A DNA stretch of 38,651 nucleotides, from assembly GCA_964194845.1 (NCBI GenBank), contig CAXMNX010000095.1, positions 1 to 38,651 of the forward strand, read 5' to 3'. Below are positions 1-7,895 of this stretch, piece by piece. The DNA is from CAXMNX01 sp964194845 (GTDB lineage Bacteria; Pseudomonadota; Alphaproteobacteria; Rhodobacterales; Rhodobacteraceae). Position 1 is the first letter of the stretch. Every line of letters starts with the position of its first letter. A model generated the notes under the pieces. It was not told the DNA's origin. It did not search any database and worked only from the letters and a program-made list of their open reading frames with translations. Both the position numbers and the translations under genes were made by a program.

Positions 1-16
1 CCCAAGGGATGCCACG

Positions 17-961
17 ATGACCGATCGCTACTACATCGCCGAGGTCAAATGCGACGACATCAAAGCGTGGGTGACGCTGAACGGTTGGCCCATCACACGG
101 TATGCGGACGCGGGGCCGTGCTTTCTCGGCACGAAGCTCAATCCGTGGCTCGTCGAAGGCGAGAACGAAGTCGAGGTCAGCCTCGCATCGCTGGTGGCGG
201 GCGAGACCAATCCCAGCTCGACCTTCTACATCCACGTGTATGTGATCGAAGACGGCAAAGAAGTCGCGCAGGAAACCCGGCTTTATGACCCGGACAAGGG
301 CGAAACGCGGTCCATGCGCTCAAAAGAAGAAGCCCACGATTATCGCTACTTCCCCTGCCCCGATCTTCTGCCGTTGGAGATTGAGCAGGCTTGGGTCGAC
401 GACATCGCCGCCTCGCTTCCGGAATTGCCGGACGCGAAGAAGGCGCGCTTCATAGCTGACTATGGCATGACCGAATACGATGCGGGCGTGCTGACGGCGG
501 ATGTCGACAGCGCGGGCTATTTCGAGGAGGTCGCGCGAGGCCGCGACGGCAAGCTAGCCGCGAACTGGGTGATCAATGAACTTTTCGGTCGGCTGAATAA
601 AGAAGATCTGGGAATTTCAGACAGCCCCATTGCGGCAGCACAGCTTGGCGGGATCATCGACCTGATCACCATAGGGGATATCTCGGGCAAGATCGCGAAG
701 GACTTGTTTGAGATTGTCTGGACCGAAGGCGGCGATCCGGCCGAGATTGTCGAGGCGCGCGGCATGAATCAGGTCACCGACACAGGTGCCATCGAAGCCG
801 CCGTCGACCAGATCATCGCCGATAATCCCGCACAGGTGGAAAAGGCCAGGGTGAACCCAAAGCTGGCGGGCTGGTTTGTGGGTCAGGTGATGAAGGCGAC
901 CGGAGGGAAAGCAAATCCCGGCGTGGTCAATCAGATCGTTTCAAAGAAACTCGGCCTCTGA
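17..961 (+). CDS. Chimeric protein: unknown N-terminal segment fused to the C-terminal half of GatB
   Basis: This 314-residue frame starts at an ATG preceded by AAGGGA. From about residue 75 it reads as the C-terminal half of the aspartyl/glutamyl-tRNA(Asn/Gln) amidotransferase subunit B: QETRLYDPDKGETRSMRSKE, then EEAHDYRYFPCPDLLPLE, and the helical and YqeY-like tail ending in the KLAGWFVGQVMKAT type of sequence. Residues 1 to about 74 do not resemble GatB and belong to a protein I do not recognise. GatB is normally about 500 residues, so the N-terminal kinase-like catalytic core is missing and this product cannot transamidate. A functional gatB must lie elsewhere if the organism uses the indirect pathway. 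The join is in frame without a stop. An ancestral deletion, a partial duplication or an assembly artefact would each explain it. Confidence 0.75.
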   Translation: MTDRYYIAEVKCDDIKAWVTLNGWPITRYADAGPCFLGTKLNPWLVEGENEVEVSLASLVAGETNPSSTFYIHVYVIEDGKEVAQETRLYDPDKGETRSMRSKEEAHDYRYFPCPDLLPLEIEQAWVDDIAASLPELPDAKKARFIADYGMTEYDAGVLTADVDSAGYFEEVARGRDGKLAANWVINELFGRLNKEDLGISDSPIAAAQLGGIIDLITIGDISGKIAKDLFEIVWTEGGDPAEIVEARGMNQVTDTGAIEAAVDQIIADNPAQVEKARVNPKLAGWFVGQVMKATGGKANPGVVNQIVSKKLGL

Positions 962-973
962 AATTAAAGGGCC

Positions 974-995
974 GCGCCCGACCCTGGGTGGGCGC
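974..995 (+). terminator. Possible hairpin terminator after the GatB chimera
   Basis: GCGCCC and GGGCGC face each other across a 10-base loop, 13 bases after the stop codon. Only two T residues follow, so termination is possible but weakly supported. Confidence 0.35.
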
Positions 996-1071
996 TTCGA
1001 AGCACCCGTACGCAAGCGCTTAATAGTGCGGCCCACCTCCACCAGCTCCGAACTTTGAGACGTTGCAATGC

Positions 1072-1119
1072 GCCATCCCTATGGGAGGGTCGGGCGCCGC
1101 CCGGGCTGGCCGCCCGAGC
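1072..1119. repeat. GC-rich palindromic intergenic element
   Basis: The spacer between the GatB chimera and the small membrane gene contains nested GC-rich inverted repeats. The clearest is GCCCGGGC / GCCCGAGC at 1099-1119, which is fully paired on the minus strand if one G-U pair is allowed. The motif CGCCCGACCCT occurs on the minus strand here and on the plus strand inside the 974-995 hairpin. It may be a dispersed extragenic palindrome or simply the minus-strand terminator of the neighbouring small gene. Confidence 0.35.
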
Positions 1120-1140
1120 CAAGGGTCGATCAGAAACCAC

Positions 1141-1299
1141 CTACCCCAACCACACCAGAAGCGCATACAGCGCCGCCGACACCCACATCGCCGCCGCAAT
1201 CGGGCACCCCATTGCCGAGGCGATGCACACAAGCACAAAAGCCCCATTCACGACGCGCTGACACAACAGCGCTTTCAACATTTTTTTCATTAGGCTCAT
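1141..1299 (-). CDS. Small hypothetical membrane protein (52 aa)
   Basis: The frame reads from the ATG at 1299, which has GGAGA five bases upstream. A longer frame to 1332 exists but has no comparable ribosome site. The protein has a basic start (MSLMKKMLKALL) followed by hydrophobic residues from about 18 to 52 (VNGAFVLVCIASAMGCP, then IAAAMWVSAALYALLVWLG), enough for one long or two short membrane passes. It stands alone, divergent from the HTH-TPR gene. I recognise no family. The good ribosome site and membrane-like composition are the only support. Confidence 0.5.
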   Translation of the reverse strand: MSLMKKMLKALLCQRVVNGAFVLVCIASAMGCPIAAAMWVSAALYALLVWLG

Positions 1300-1426
1300 T
1301 TTCTGTCTCCAGACTTGAGCCGGTACCGGCATCCGTTAAGGTTGCATCGATCGATGGTTCATATATGGATGATCAAGTCGCTGATTTTGTTGGGCTAATG
1401 TTATCTACCGATTGTTGTGCGAAGAT

Positions 1427-3170
1427 ATGAAAGGTTGTCGAAAGCTGTTTGATGGGGTCGCCTACGGCGCGCTTGTGAGGCAAAAACGCGGACGGGAAAA
1501 ACTGACGCAAGAAACTCTCGCGTCAGATGTCTTTGGCGATTTGACTCGCAAGGGCGACATTTCTCGGATCGAAAACGGAAAGATCACGCCGCAGGAAGCC
1601 ACCATCCGGAAGATCAACACTGCCCTTGGCATCTCGGAAGCGGAGATGGAACCGATCCGCCAGTCGCGGCCTATCTCAGGCCAGTTGGACAACATCCCAA
1701 CACTCAGCCGTGAACAACTGGAAAATCTCGCCGCCCGTTTCGGCATCGAGGGGGCCTATGACAAGGGTGATGAAGAACTACGGGGTTTTCTGACCGACAA
1801 AGCCAACGACTACCGCGCACTTCGACAACAGATCGCCCAGTTGGATGACCATGTGGCCGAAATCGCCGAGTTAAAAATCAAAGCAGAAGCTGCAGCCGAA
1901 GCGGGCAACCTTGAAGAGGTCGACAATCTTCTGGCCGTCGCCGATGTCACCGAAACAGCCATCAACGCACAAACCAAAATCACCCGCGCAAGCAACGCGC
2001 TTCTTCGCAACCGACCGGAGCAAGCATTTGAGATTTTAAGCGCGGTTGCGGACAGTTTTCGCAGCGCCGACCCAACTGCTCCCGCACGAATTCGTGGGCA
2101 ACTGTTCAAGCAGTTGTATGACCACGGTCTGCGCTACGGTGGTCAGGGACTTCCGCTCGCCGAAAAGATGCTTGAAGAGGCGGCGGCGGCGCTTCCGGCA
2201 AACGCGCCAGAAGAGGTTTCCATCGTCGTTCACGGGAATCTTGCAGAAACCCGCCGAGCGCTGGCGCCGCGTCTCGCCGGCCCGGTCGCGACAGAAAAAA
2301 TGGGACAGGCCGCAGAAACCCTCCGCAACCTTTCAGAGCGCCTTTCGCCCGATGACCTGAATGGGCCACGACCCAGATCAACCTCGGTGTTGCGCTCAGA
2401 GAACAAGGCAGCCGTACCGCCGGGGCGGCGGGCACCACCCTGCTCGCTGATGCCGTCACCGCCTGTCGCGCCGCCCTCACTTTTTTCACCGAAGCCGATC
2501 ATCCGGTGGAATGGGCCAAGACCCGGAACAACCTCGGCGCCACGCTCACAAACCAAGGCACTCGCACCGCAGGTGAAGCGGGCATTGCGCTCTGCGCCGA
2601 TGCTGTCACCGCCTTTCGCGCCGCCCTTACCGTTTACACAGAAACCGACTATCCCGTGGACTGGGCCGGGACCCAGAACAACCTCGGCCCGCGCTCACAA
2701 ACCAAGGCACTCGCACCACAGGTGAAGCGGGCATTGCGCTCTTCGCCGATGCTGTCACCGCCTTTCGCGCTGCCCTCACCGTTTTCGCCGAAACCGACCA
2801 TCCCGTGGATTGGGCTTTGACCCAGAGCAATCTCGGCCTCGCGCTTACAATCCAAAGCACCCTCACCGCCGGGGCGGCGGGCATCACCCTCCTCGAAGAC
2901 GCCATCACCGCCTATCGCGCCGCCCTCACCAGTTACACCGAAACCGACCATCCCGTGGACTGGGCCGGGACCCAGAACAACCTCGCCATTGCCGAACTTG
3001 AAATTGCCGGTCGCGAGACCACCACCGATCCCCGCCGCCATCTCGAAGAGGCCCTCGCCCACATCGACGCCGCCCTCACCGTCTATGACCCCGAACACAT
3101 GAGCTATAATCACGCCAAAGCCACTGAGCTGCGCGACCTCATCCTATCCCGGCTCAAAAACCTCGCCTGA
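1427..3170 (+). pseudogene. HTH (XRE)-TPR repeat protein gene with two frame changes
   Basis: Residues about 12-70 form an XRE/Cro-type helix-turn-helix (LTQETLASDVFGDLTRKGD, then ISRIENGKITPQEATIRKIN). A helical middle follows, then repeats of about 50 residues with the pattern WAxTQNNLGxAL...GIALxADAVTAFRAAL, a TPR variant. The frame used from the start runs smoothly to about 2355. The repeat-coding frame is then +1 relative to it (2359 to about 2685), and changes again around 2683-2692, where the third unit is 149 instead of 150 bp. The last frame ends at 3170. The repaired protein would have about 580 residues; as read, translation leaves the repeat frame at the first shift and stops at 2725. 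A TTG start at 1412 is the alternative. Decay, sequencing error, or on/off switching through repeat misalignment are possible. Such HTH-TPR proteins often sense a peptide or signal, but no partner is visible here. Confidence 0.7.
2362..2990 (+). repeat. 150-bp tandem coding repeats (about 4.2 units)
   Basis: The unit starts recur at TGG codons at 2362, 2512, 2662, 2811 and 2961, a spacing of 150, 150, 149 and 150 bp. Each unit encodes one 50-residue TPR-like repeat. Units are close enough at the DNA level to recombine. The third unit has lost one base relative to its predecessor (CTCGGCCCGCGCTC against CTCGGCGCCACGCTC), which breaks the frame. Confidence 0.85.
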
Positions 3171-3318
3171 CCCCCATTACCAAAACGTACAAAACGGCAA
3201 TCGACCCACCGCACGCTTGTACAAAACGTACGCGTCCGCGAAACCACCGCGCGCTCCGTCGTACAGCGTTACAGAATAGTAAACAGACGCCCGAGCAGAA
3301 ACCGAGCCGCAAGAATCG

Positions 3319-3346
3319 AAAAGGCGGCCCATCCGGACCGCCCTTT
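3319..3346 (-). terminator. Rho-independent terminator of the VPLPA-CTERM gene
   Basis: On the minus strand AAAGGGCGGTCC, a GGAT loop and GGGCCGCCTTTT form a 12-bp stem with one G-U pair inside and a T run at the 3' side. It lies 26 bases after the stop codon of the minus-strand exported protein. Confidence 0.8.
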
Positions 3347-3372
3347 GTGTGAGATAAGTACTTTGTTTTGTC

Positions 3373-3888
3373 TTAGGCTTTCCGACGCCGCAGGGCAGCA
3401 AGACCGCCAAGCGCACCAATCAGAAGGAAGCCAGCCGCCGGGATCGGAACAGGTTGGATGCTGAACTGTATGTCCAAGTTATAAGCGTCATCGCCTGTGA
3501 TATTGCCGAGGCGAGCATAGAAGTCGATCTGATTTCCCTGACCCAAGAACTGGGCGAACGTCAAAATGCCGACTGGATCGTCAGAAATCGCCTGAAAGAT
3601 AACACCGTCGAACCCGAGCAGTGCATCAGGGTCCGAATCCGTTTTCAGAGCAAGCGCAGTCGCAGCCCCCTAAATGTTCAACGCGCTCGACGTTTGGTTG
3701 TCGAAACTGAAAGTGATCACGTCAAAGCTGTTAGCAGATGTAAACGTATCGTCGAAAGCCCAGGAGGTGTCACCTCCGTCCGTCAACGTAATCACGTCGT
3801 TGTCGAAAATTGAAACCGCGGCAGCCGACGCAGCAAATGGAACAAAAATAGCCACCAACGAAGCTGCTAAAAATCTTGTAAGTTTCAT
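3373..3888 (-). pseudogene. VPLPA-CTERM sorting-domain exported protein, interrupted by an amber codon
   Basis: Reading from the ATG at 3888, residues 1-22 are a signal peptide (MKLTRFLAASLVAIFVPFAASA). A Ser/Thr/Asp-rich, Cys-free body follows, and the C-terminus is PVPIPAAGFLLIGALGG then LAALRRRKA: the short motif, single transmembrane helix and basic tail of the VPLPA-CTERM (PEP-CTERM-like) class, used by exosortase systems for surface sorting. The two halves lie in the same frame, separated by a single TAG at 3670-3672 (after ..SSALNI). There is no frame shift, so one substitution would restore a 171-codon frame. It is called a pseudogene on that stop; sequencing error or amber readthrough cannot be excluded. 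No exosortase or archaeosortase-like gene is in the window. Confidence 0.75.
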
Positions 3889-3890
3889 AA

Positions 3891-3936
3891 CAAAAACCCC
3901 ATACCTCACAAAAACCCCATACCTCACATAAACCCC
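3891..3936. repeat. 18-bp direct repeat immediately upstream of the VPLPA-CTERM start codon
   Basis: CAAAAACCCCATACCTCA occurs at 3891-3908 and again, identically, at 3909-3926. A third partial copy (CATAAACCCC) follows at 3927-3936. On the coding (minus) strand each copy carries GAGGTATGGGG, so the ribosome-site region itself is duplicated. Confidence 0.85.
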
Positions 3937-4238
3937 GTGACCCGAAACCCGGCCCACGCTCTGCTTGTATCACAGATGGACCAGGTTTCCAGCCCCATTT
4001 GACAAAATATTGCCCATGTTTCAACGGATAAGCCGAACATTCGCGTCAATGCCAGGTGATTGTTTCTGCACTGTAGCAAATGCCTGTCTCGGCTGGCGTG
4101 AAATAAGGCGAAAATGTGGCAACGATCGGTAGCCCGCCGAACCCGGCGAGCGTGAAAGCCGCCGATTCGCGAACATCCCGTTGCGCTTGGGGCGCGCATT
4201 CGGGCAGAATGTTCCCAAGATAGCTGACGGAGTGCCCG
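3937..4238. other. Intergenic region with a possible minus-strand coding remnant
   Basis: No full gene is supported. On the minus strand, about 4046-4228 stays open and reads like protein (HSVSYLGNILPECAPQ, then RESAAFTLAGFGGLPIVAT, then FSPYFTPAETGICYSAETI, ending TWH and a stop). The frame has no convincing start, because upstream it runs antisense into the DUF4177 gene. It may be the C-terminal remnant of a lost gene or chance. Confidence 0.3.
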
Positions 4239-4616
4239 GTGATTAAATTTGAATACAAGGCTGTGCCCGCGCCAACGCACGGAACCAAGGCAAAGGGCGT
4301 CAAATCGACCGAAGACAGGTTTGCGCTGGCGCTGACCGACGCCCTGAATGAACTTGCGGATGACGGCTGGGATTACGTGCGCGCCGAGACGTTGCCCTGC
4401 GATGTACGCAAAGGGCTGACCGGCACGCAGACTACTTTTCAGAACGTTCTGATATTCCGCCGTCAGATTATCCCGGTTGAAACCCACGCCGCCGTGGGCC
4501 GCGCAACAAGCCAGCCTTTACCGACGTTGACGCTGGGACAAGCGCCCGTGCAGCAACCCGTGCCGCGAAACGACCCGCCTATTTCGCGCGCGCCCGGCGC
4601 CGATGACGCCACTTAA
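4239..4616 (+). CDS. DUF4177 domain-containing protein
   Basis: The start is a GTG with GACGGAG seven bases upstream. Residues 1-75 have the DUF4177 pattern: an opening FEYKAVPAPTHGTKAKGVK strand, a helix with ALTDALNELADDGWDYVRAE, and a closing strand (QNVLIFRR). The remaining 50 residues are Pro/Thr/Gln-rich and probably disordered. The family is small and cytoplasmic, with no known reaction. Its stop codon overlaps that of the convergent bolA-like gene (shared TTAA). Confidence 0.8.
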   Translation: MIKFEYKAVPAPTHGTKAKGVKSTEDRFALALTDALNELADDGWDYVRAETLPCDVRKGLTGTQTTFQNVLIFRRQIIPVETHAAVGRATSQPLPTLTLGQAPVQQPVPRNDPPISRAPGADDAT

Positions 4617-4870
4617 TCCGATAGATGCAACGCAAGGGCGTGAATGCGCCCGATGATGTCCGGGCCTAGGGCTGCGTGAACGGCGCGGTGGCGCTCAATT
4701 CGAGATATATCTGCGAACGCGGCGGATTTTAGGCTGATGCGCCAATGACTTTCGCCGCCTTCTTGATACCCGGCGTGGCCGCGATGGCGCTCGCTTTCAT
4801 CCTCGATATCCAGGATTTCCGGCGCAAATGCCGCTTCGAGCTTTTCCCGCATCTCGTCAGAAATCGACAT
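4613..4870 (-). CDS. BolA family protein
   Basis: The product has 85 residues, from an ATG preceded by GGGGAAGGG. It shows the BolA fold sequence: MREKLEAAFAPEILDIEDES, then the histidine-bearing loop (RHRGHAGYQEGGESHWRI), and the helix ISRIERHRAVHAALGPDI with the family's conserved RHR. BolA proteins pair with monothiol glutaredoxins in iron-sulfur cluster handling or act in envelope stress. No glutaredoxin gene lies in the window. It is divergent from the J-domain gene, with which it shares a short promoter region. Reading upstream to 5023 is possible but the extension has no family match. Confidence 0.9.
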   Translation of the reverse strand: MSISDEMREKLEAAFAPEILDIEDESERHRGHAGYQEGGESHWRISLKSAAFADISRIERHRAVHAALGPDIIGRIHALALHLSD

Positions 4871-4946
4871 TTTTTTGCCCTTCCCCCCTTCAATCTTCGG
4901 CTGAGAACGGTAAACTCTCTGGTCCGAGTCGGAAAGGCACCAATCC

Positions 4947-5576
4947 ATGATCAAAGACCCATTCGGATTTGACCTGCGCGTGTCGTCAGACAAGAAGAAA
5001 CGCGCCCGTACACGTCGCGGCATGTCCGGCGCGTTCGAGACTTCGACGCGGGTGTGCGATCATTCTGGTTGTGCCGAAACCGGCCAGTACCGCGCACCGA
5101 AATCGCCGGATGATCTGGATGACTTTCTGTGGTTTTGCAAAGACCATGTGCGCGAATATAATCTGAGGTGGAATTTCTTTAACGGTGCCACCGAGGAAGA
5201 ACTGGCCGCACAGGTCGACAAGGACCGGGTCTGGGAGCGCGAAACCAAACCCTTCGGCAAAACCGGCGACGAACAGCGCGCCTGGGCCAGGCTGGGTGTG
5301 GATGATCCACACCAGATCCTTGGTGAAAACGCCACGCGAAACCCTGGAAAAGGCATCACCGGCACGCGGAAACTACCACCGACCGAACGGCGCGCGCTGG
5401 ATATCCTGGAAGCACGCGACCATTGGACCAAGGCCGAGATCCGCAAGTCTTACAAGGCACTTATCAAAATACTTCACCCTGACATGAATGGCGGCGATCG
5501 AAGCCACGAGGAGCAGCTGTCTGAAGTTGTCTGGGCCTGGGACCAGATCAAGGAAAGCCGGAATTTTCACACCTGA
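4947..5576 (+). CDS. J-domain (DnaJ-like) protein with N-terminal Cys cluster
   Basis: This 209-residue protein has its J domain at the C-terminus (about 145-205), with the Hsp70-stimulating HPD motif at 177-179 inside ALIKILHPDMNGGDRS. The N-terminal part carries Cys-x4-Cys (CDHSGC) and Cys-x2-His (CKDH), a possible metal site. It would act as a cytoplasmic DnaK co-chaperone for a particular client. Linkage with BolA on one side and CobST on the other is a familiar arrangement in Rhodobacterales and may hint at a metal or cofactor client, which is inference. Its 3' end overlaps the convergent gene by 10 bp. Confidence 0.85.
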   Translation: MIKDPFGFDLRVSSDKKKRARTRRGMSGAFETSTRVCDHSGCAETGQYRAPKSPDDLDDFLWFCKDHVREYNLRWNFFNGATEEELAAQVDKDRVWERETKPFGKTGDEQRAWARLGVDDPHQILGENATRNPGKGITGTRKLPPTERRALDILEARDHWTKAEIRKSYKALIKILHPDMNGGDRSHEEQLSEVVWAWDQIKESRNFHT

Positions 5577-5989
5577 GACCCAGAACGCTCGGTCTCTGCC
5601 GCGGCGTGCGCGGCCGCCATTATCAGCAACCAGGTTCCGCCAACGTGTGGCTCGGTTACAAGAATGGTCAGCACAAATAATGGGCCGAATACGATGCCGG
5701 GTGTCCCGCCGATGACCCCTGCCGCCAAGGCCGCACCAATTGCCGTCGCTAAAACGGCACCGAACAAAGCAAGCGCGACCCCCTTAAAGCCGGACGTCCC
5801 GAAAAGCGGAGACGCGAGCACGCCACCCACCGCAGCGCACGCCGCCGTGAGCCGAACCATGTCAAACAGCTCTCCGATATCCGGTGGCGTCTGTGACTGG
5901 CAAATGGCGACCCAGGTTGCGCCGCCATTAATCGCAACGATCATTGCAGTCAGCGCACCGCGCGAGATGAGTGAATTGGTCTGATACAT
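5567..5989 (-). CDS. Hypothetical multi-pass membrane protein
   Basis: The 140-residue frame starts at an ATG with GGAGA eleven bases upstream. Hydrophobic stretches at about 10-28, 45-65, 68-92 and 97-130 (for example GVALALFGAVLATAIGAALA) suggest four membrane helices with Gly/Ala-rich packing. No catalytic or transport motif is visible and I do not recognise the family. It sits between the J-domain gene and msrB, codirectional with msrB. Confidence 0.65.
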   Translation of the reverse strand: MYQTNSLISRGALTAMIVAINGGATWVAICQSQTPPDIGELFDMVRLTAACAAVGGVLASPLFGTSGFKGVALALFGAVLATAIGAALAAGVIGGTPGIVFGPLFVLTILVTEPHVGGTWLLIMAAAHAAAETERSGSQV

Positions 5990-6021
5990 CGGTGGTCTCC
6001 GTGAATAATTCCGAAGACCAG

Positions 6022-6054
6022 AAAACCGCCCGGACGCGCAGGCACCGGGGCGGT
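6022..6054 (-). terminator. Rho-independent terminator of msrB
   Basis: On the minus strand ACCGCCCCGG and CCGGGCGGT pair around an 11-base loop with one bulged C, followed by TTTTC. It lies just after the msrB stop codon and upstream of the next minus-strand gene. Confidence 0.75.
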
Positions 6055-6086
6055 ATCATGCAAATATCATGCAGTATGGTTGCAGA

Positions 6087-6560
6087 TTATGTGGCTTTGA
6101 AGACCAGGCTCACGCCATTCAGGCAGTGCCGCTTGCCGGTGGGGTCCGGTCCGTCGTCGAATATATGGCCCAGATGACTGCCGCAGCGGCGGCAATGAAC
6201 CTCGGTGCGGACGCGCAAAAGGAAGCGGTCATCCTGGGTGCGCACCGCGTCCGGCAGCGACTGCCAGAAAGACGGCCAGCCGGTGCCGCTGTCAAACTTG
6301 GTTTCCGACGGATAGACCGACAGATCGCAGCCCCGGCAATTATAGACGCCGGACGCATAATTCTTATCGAGCGGGCTGGAACCCGACCGTTCTGTGCCGT
6401 CGCGGCGCATGACCTTGTATTCTATCTTTGTCAGCAGCGCGCGCCACTCCGCGTCGGTGCGCTGAACCTCAAAGTTACCAGTCGCGGCCAGCGCGCTGGT
6501 TCCCAGAAAATTTGCCGCAGATAACGCCCCGGCACTGGCCAAAAATTCACGTCGTTGCAT
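6087..6560 (-). CDS. msrB: Peptide-methionine (R)-S-oxide reductase, exported by Tat
   Basis: MsrB reduces the R-sulfoxide of methionine in proteins. The 157 residues include the zinc cysteines C75/C78 (YNCRGC) and C123/C126 (HCRRCGSHLGHIFDDGP), the GTGWPSFW signature at 92-99, and the catalytic Cys146 in RHCLNG, where the family usually has RxCxNS. The N-terminus RREFLASAGALSAANFLGTS is a twin-arginine signal, which implies folded export to the periplasm. A candidate resolving Cys is not obvious, so recycling may rely on another thiol donor. The ATG at 6560 is preceded by GAGGCGATGAT. Confidence 0.93.
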   Translation of the reverse strand: MQRREFLASAGALSAANFLGTSALAATGNFEVQRTDAEWRALLTKIEYKVMRRDGTERSGSSPLDKNYASGVYNCRGCDLSVYPSETKFDSGTGWPSFWQSLPDAVRTQDDRFLLRVRTEVHCRRCGSHLGHIFDDGPDPTGKRHCLNGVSLVFKAT

Positions 6561-6869
6561 ATCATCGCCTCGTTCTGTTTGGACTTATATAGTGGAGGCT
6601 GCCGCTCACACAAAATCACGTTCTTGCGCTTCATTGTAAGACACCCCGCCCGAGGGCGGGGTGCTTCACTCGTGACATATGAAACCGTTCAACGTTACCG
6701 CCTTCAATCGGCGGCAAATACCTTTTCGCACGGGCGAACGAAAATTTGGTAAACCACACTTTCCGAGAAAGCGCGCCCATCCCGCGCGTTTCGCTTGCAC
6801 CGTTCCCAGGAATTTGGCACGTCATTTGCCATGTGCTGACGCAACCGTGCCCGAGATTAAGGAATTGTG
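6561..6869. other. Divergent msrB-cobS intergenic region with a strong hairpin
   Basis: This region of about 310 bases holds both promoters but no supported gene. Its striking element is a perfect 10-bp inverted repeat, CACCCCGCCC-GA-GGGCGGGGTG, at 6642-6663, extendable by AAG/CTT with one bulged A. No T run follows on either strand. A second small hairpin (CCGCC / GGCGG) lies at about 6700-6716. The distance to either start codon would allow an attenuator, a small RNA end or a protein site. Confidence 0.5.
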
Positions 6870-7853
6870 ATGGACTACACGAAGCTGGACCAGGATGCGA
6901 AACCTTCCGAGGATGTTGACGTCCGCGAAACCTTTGGAATCGATACAGATATGAAGGTGCGCGCCTTCTATGAATCCAACGAGCGCGTGCCGGAAATTGA
7001 TCCGACTTATAAATTTGATCCAGATACCACGATCGCCATTCTTGCGGGCTTTCAATACAACCGCCGCGTATTGATCCAGGGCTACCACGGAACCGGTAAA
7101 TCGACGCATATCGAACAGGTTGCCGCGCGGTTGAACTGGCCCTGTGTTCGGGTGAACCTGGACAGTCACATCAGCCGGATCGACCTGATCGGCAAAGACC
7201 AGATTAAGATCGACAAGGGAATCCAGTATACCGAGTTTCAGGAAGGCATCCTTCCCTGGGCGCTTCAGAACCCGACAGCCATCGTATTTGACGAATACGA
7301 TGCCGGGCGCGCCGACGTTATGTTTGTGATCCAACGCGTTCTTGAGGTCGACGGTAAACTGACATTGCTTGACCAGAACGAGGTCCTCGACCCGCACCCG
7401 TATTTCAGGCTGTTCGCCACCGCAAACACCATCGGTCTGGGCGATACGACAGGTCTTTATCACGGCACGCAGCAGATCAACCAGGCGCAGATGGACAGGT
7501 GGACACTTGTTGCGACGCTGAACTATCTAAGCCACGGCGCCGAAAGCGCGATCGTTCTGTCGAAGGCACCGCATTACAATACTGAACGCGGACGCCAGAT
7601 CATCAGCCAGATGGTAACCGTCGCCGACATGACGCGGACCGCCTTCATGAACGGCGATTTGTCCACCGTTATGTCGCCACGGACTTGTATTGCCTGGGCG
7701 CAAAACGCCGAGGTGCTGCGGTCGATCGGATACGCCTTCCGGCTGACGTTCCTGAACAAATGCGATGAGCTGGAACGCCAGACCGTCGCCGAGTTCTATC
7801 AGCGGTGTTTCGACGAAGAATTGCCCGAAAGCGCTGCCAGCGTCGCGGTGTGA
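6870..7853 (+). CDS. cobS: Cobaltochelatase subunit CobS
   Basis: CobS is the AAA+ ATPase that, with CobT and the CobN subunit, inserts cobalt into hydrogenobyrinic acid a,c-diamide in aerobic cobalamin synthesis. The Walker A motif is GYHGTGKST at 71-79 and Walker B is TAIVFDEYD at 136-144; a sensor-like ATANTIGLGDTTG follows. The length of 327 residues is normal. ATG 6870 is preferred over the GTG at 6867 because AAGGA lies six bases before it. It is followed by cobT after 42 bases. No cobN is present in the window, so the large subunit must be elsewhere. Confidence 0.96.
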   Translation: MDYTKLDQDAKPSEDVDVRETFGIDTDMKVRAFYESNERVPEIDPTYKFDPDTTIAILAGFQYNRRVLIQGYHGTGKSTHIEQVAARLNWPCVRVNLDSHISRIDLIGKDQIKIDKGIQYTEFQEGILPWALQNPTAIVFDEYDAGRADVMFVIQRVLEVDGKLTLLDQNEVLDPHPYFRLFATANTIGLGDTTGLYHGTQQINQAQMDRWTLVATLNYLSHGAESAIVLSKAPHYNTERGRQIISQMVTVADMTRTAFMNGDLSTVMSPRTCIAWAQNAEVLRSIGYAFRLTFLNKCDELERQTVAEFYQRCFDEELPESAASVAV

Positions 7854-7895
7854 TGAACGGCACTGAAAAACTTTGGCGGCCAGGAGAATAGGCCG

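Noticed and set aside
3183..3240. Two copies of GTACAAAACG in the spacer after the HTH-TPR gene
   Set aside because: Only two short copies, no regular spacing with other elements and no link to a gene start.
6561..6869. Cobalamin riboswitch ahead of cobS
   Set aside because: The B12-box type conserved core is not present; only simple hairpins were seen.
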